Below, one piece after another: positions 5,189 to 6,535 of a DNA stretch of 6,535 bases. Source of the stretch: Pseudomonadota bacterium. GTDB taxonomy: Bacteria > Pseudomonadota > Alphaproteobacteria > Rhizobiales > Rhizobiaceae. The notes under the pieces were generated by a model, which saw only the letters and a list, made by a program, of their open reading frames with translations, was not told where the DNA came from and ran no database searches. The first letter of the stretch is position 1, and each line of letters opens with the position of its first letter. A program made the translations under genes and the position numbers. The stretch lies in the NCBI GenBank assembly GCA_023444445.1, contig JAEXMK010000063.1, positions 1-6,535 on the forward strand. The letters run 5' to 3'.

Positions 5189-6291
5189 GCGCCGCCCAGA
5201 AAACCACGCTTTCCTACTTCAAGTGGGCATTTATCGTCACCGTCGTGGGTCTGATCCTGGGCGGTTACCTCGGCTGGGAAATGACCGGCACGATCGGTGG
5301 CACAGCGACGATCTTCTTCATCTGCGCGGTGCTTGCCGTGCTGGAAATCTCGCTGTCCTTCGATAATGCCATCGTCAATGCCAACAAGCTCAAGGACATG
5401 ACACCGGTCTGGCAGCATCGCTTCCTGACCTGGGGTATTCTCATTGCTGTTTTCGGCATGCGTATCGTCTTCCCGCTGCTCATTGTCGTCGTTGCCGCCA
5501 ATGTCGGCCCCTGGACGGCACTCGTCATGGCGGCCACGCAGCCTGAGCGTTATGCGGAAATCATGCGTGACGCCCATCTGCCGATTGCGGCTTTCGGCGG
5601 CACCTTCCTGATGATGGTCGGTCTCAACTTCTTCTTCGATCATGAGAAGGATGTGCACTGGGTGCGTTGGATCGAGGAAAAGGCTGCGACCTATTCCTCC
5701 GTCAAGGGCATCGAGATCGCTTTTGTGCTTATTGTGATGCTGATCTTTTCCCGCATCATCGGCGCCAGCGACAATCCCGAACTCGGTCCGGTCGCGGCCA
5801 ACACCTTCTTCCATTCGGCGATCTGGGGTCTTTTGACCTTCCTGCTGGTGGAAGTTGTCGGCGGCATTCTCGATCGCAGCCAGGAAATGCTGGAAGGCGC
5901 TGCGAAAGGCGGCTTCGGTGCTTTTCTTTATCTCGAAGTGCTGGATGCCAGCTTCTCCTTCGATGGTGTGATCGGTGCTTTCGCACTGACGCAGAACCTC
6001 TTCATCATCGCCATTGGCCTCGGCATCGGCGCCATGTATGTGCGCTCGATGACGATCATGCTGGTGGAGAAGGGAACCCTCGCTGAGTATCGCTATCTGG
6101 AACACGGCGCGTTCTACGCTATCCTCATCCTGTCGGTGATCATGTATGTGCAGACCATGTTCCATATACCGGAGGTCATCACCGGTCTTGGTGGCGCGAC
6201 CCTGATCGGCATTTCGCTCTGGTCCTCGATCCGGCATAACCGGCAGCAAAGTGCCGATGCGGCTGACGCGGCGCGCGGTGCGGAAATCTGA
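5185..6291 (+). CDS. DUF475/TerC-superfamily integral membrane protein
   Basis: This 368-residue inner-membrane protein has about nine or ten hydrophobic segments (about 13-30, 40-58, 79-104, 132-151, 175-192, 208-228, 244-262, 268-287, 308-325, 330-347). It carries two acidic motifs typical of the TerC superfamily: E54 with SFDN (58-61) and E251/D254 with SFDG (258-261). These sit in related membrane segments and probably form an internal repeat with a metal-handling site. TerC relatives include tellurite-resistance proteins and manganese exporters. DUF475 itself has no established substrate that I know of, so metal-ion export is an inference. ATG 5185 has AGGAG at 5173-5177, 7 nt upstream. 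A strong terminator follows the stop. The 291-bp leader before it, with its pairing over the ribosome-binding site, implies regulated expression. The C-terminus (residues 349-368) is polar and alanine-rich. Confidence 0.9.
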   Translation: MSAAQKTTLSYFKWAFIVTVVGLILGGYLGWEMTGTIGGTATIFFICAVLAVLEISLSFDNAIVNANKLKDMTPVWQHRFLTWGILIAVFGMRIVFPLLIVVVAANVGPWTALVMAATQPERYAEIMRDAHLPIAAFGGTFLMMVGLNFFFDHEKDVHWVRWIEEKAATYSSVKGIEIAFVLIVMLIFSRIIGASDNPELGPVAANTFFHSAIWGLLTFLLVEVVGGILDRSQEMLEGAAKGGFGAFLYLEVLDASFSFDGVIGAFALTQNLFIIAIGLGIGAMYVRSMTIMLVEKGTLAEYRYLEHGAFYAILILSVIMYVQTMFHIPEVITGLGGATLIGISLWSSIRHNRQQSADAADAARGAEI

Positions 6292-6305
6292 TCTCGGTTC
6301 ATCCC

Positions 6306-6338
6306 TGCCTTCCGCCGTTGAGGCGGAAGGCATTTTTT
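6306..6338 (+). terminator. Strong intrinsic terminator after the DUF475 gene
   Basis: An 11-bp perfect stem (6306-6316 with 6322-6332, core GCCTTCCGCC/GGCGGAAGGC) with a 5-nt loop GTTGA is followed by six T residues (6333-6338). It lies 14 nt after the stop codon. Confidence 0.95.
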
Positions 6339-6535
6339 GAGCATCATCTCTCCGAATGCCTGTTTTTGTTGCTGTTTACACTTTGAGGAAAATTTGGCCG
6401 TAAAGGCTGATATTTTCTCCAAGCGGCTGTTTTCCTTTTATTTTGTGCGCCGCAATAAAACTGGCACGCTTCCTGCATCTCATCTGGCAAGTCCAGAGGG
6501 GACGTGAAAGCCTGGAAAACGGGTCAATAAACGCC
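6339..6535. other. Non-coding intergenic region and untranslated leader of the next gene
   Basis: No credible coding region was seen after the terminator. The stretch upstream of the sigma-54 promoter is AT-rich and has an inverted repeat, TTTTATT (6436-6442) with AATAAAA (6454-6460), directly against the -24 element. After the predicted start near 6488, GAGGGGAC is followed by GTG, but that frame stops after eight codons. The true start codon therefore probably lies beyond 6535. Confidence 0.6.
6462..6477 (+). promoter_or_regulatory. Sigma-54 (RpoN) promoter, -24/-12
   Basis: TGGCACG-CTTC-CTGCA matches the consensus TGGCACG-N4-TTGCA at every fixed position except one (C for T at 6473). The invariant GG (6463-6464) and GC (6475-6476) are correctly spaced. 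Transcription should start near 6488 and run off the right edge. The target gene is not in the window. RpoN promoters need an enhancer-binding activator such as NtrC or NifA; I found no clear binding site for one in 6340-6460. Confidence 0.75.

Noticed and set aside
5029..6333. A 434-codon open frame on the minus strand opposite the DUF475 gene
   Set aside because: The translation is low-complexity (Asp, Glu, His, Arg rich), shows no domain, runs through the terminator hairpin at 6306-6338 and mirrors a clear membrane-protein gene.

Overview
The window looks like chromosomal DNA from a member of the Rhizobiaceae, most likely Agrobacterium or a close relative. The reasons are the start of a RirA-type Rrf2 iron regulator at the left edge, an Irr-type iron control element next to it, GC-rich codon use with many GCC, CTC and ATC codons, and gene families typical of that group. 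The genus is an inference; no search was run.

Layout, left to right. Positions 1-47 (minus) hold the first codons of rirA. Its promoter region (48-219) is shared with a divergent gene (220-1269, plus) for a periplasmic ferric-iron binding protein of the AfuA/FbpA/FutA type. An Irr-like palindrome covers the predicted -35 of rirA, and a RirA-like TGA-N9-TCA site lies just upstream of the iron-binding-protein gene. A bidirectional terminator (1312-1342) separates that gene from the convergent mmsA (1367-2863, minus), encoding CoA-acylating methylmalonate-semialdehyde dehydrogenase. mmsA is divergent from a LysR-type regulator (2970-3851, plus). Their 106-bp gap carries two copies of a TTTGCACAA inverted-repeat motif, 33 bp apart. 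The regulator ends in its own terminator (3829-3867). An EamA/DMT-family 10-helix transporter follows (3967-4893, plus).

The 291 bp between the transporter and the next gene form the least ordinary part of the window. They contain nested RNA stems, two small overlapping reading frames joined by TGATG and ATGA junctions, and a hairpin that pairs with the Shine-Dalgarno sequence of the gene downstream. That gene (5185-6291, plus) encodes a DUF475/TerC-superfamily membrane protein. It ends in a strong terminator (6306-6338). Beyond it is a near-consensus sigma-54 promoter (6462-6477) pointing right, towards a gene outside the window.

There are three functional units. The first is an iron-control locus (rirA and the iron-binding protein under predicted Irr/RirA cross-regulation). 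The second is a catabolic gene, mmsA, with its probable LysR-type regulator. The third is a membrane-protein gene with an elaborate leader that looks translationally controlled. No mobile elements, CRISPR arrays, tRNAs or rRNAs were seen.
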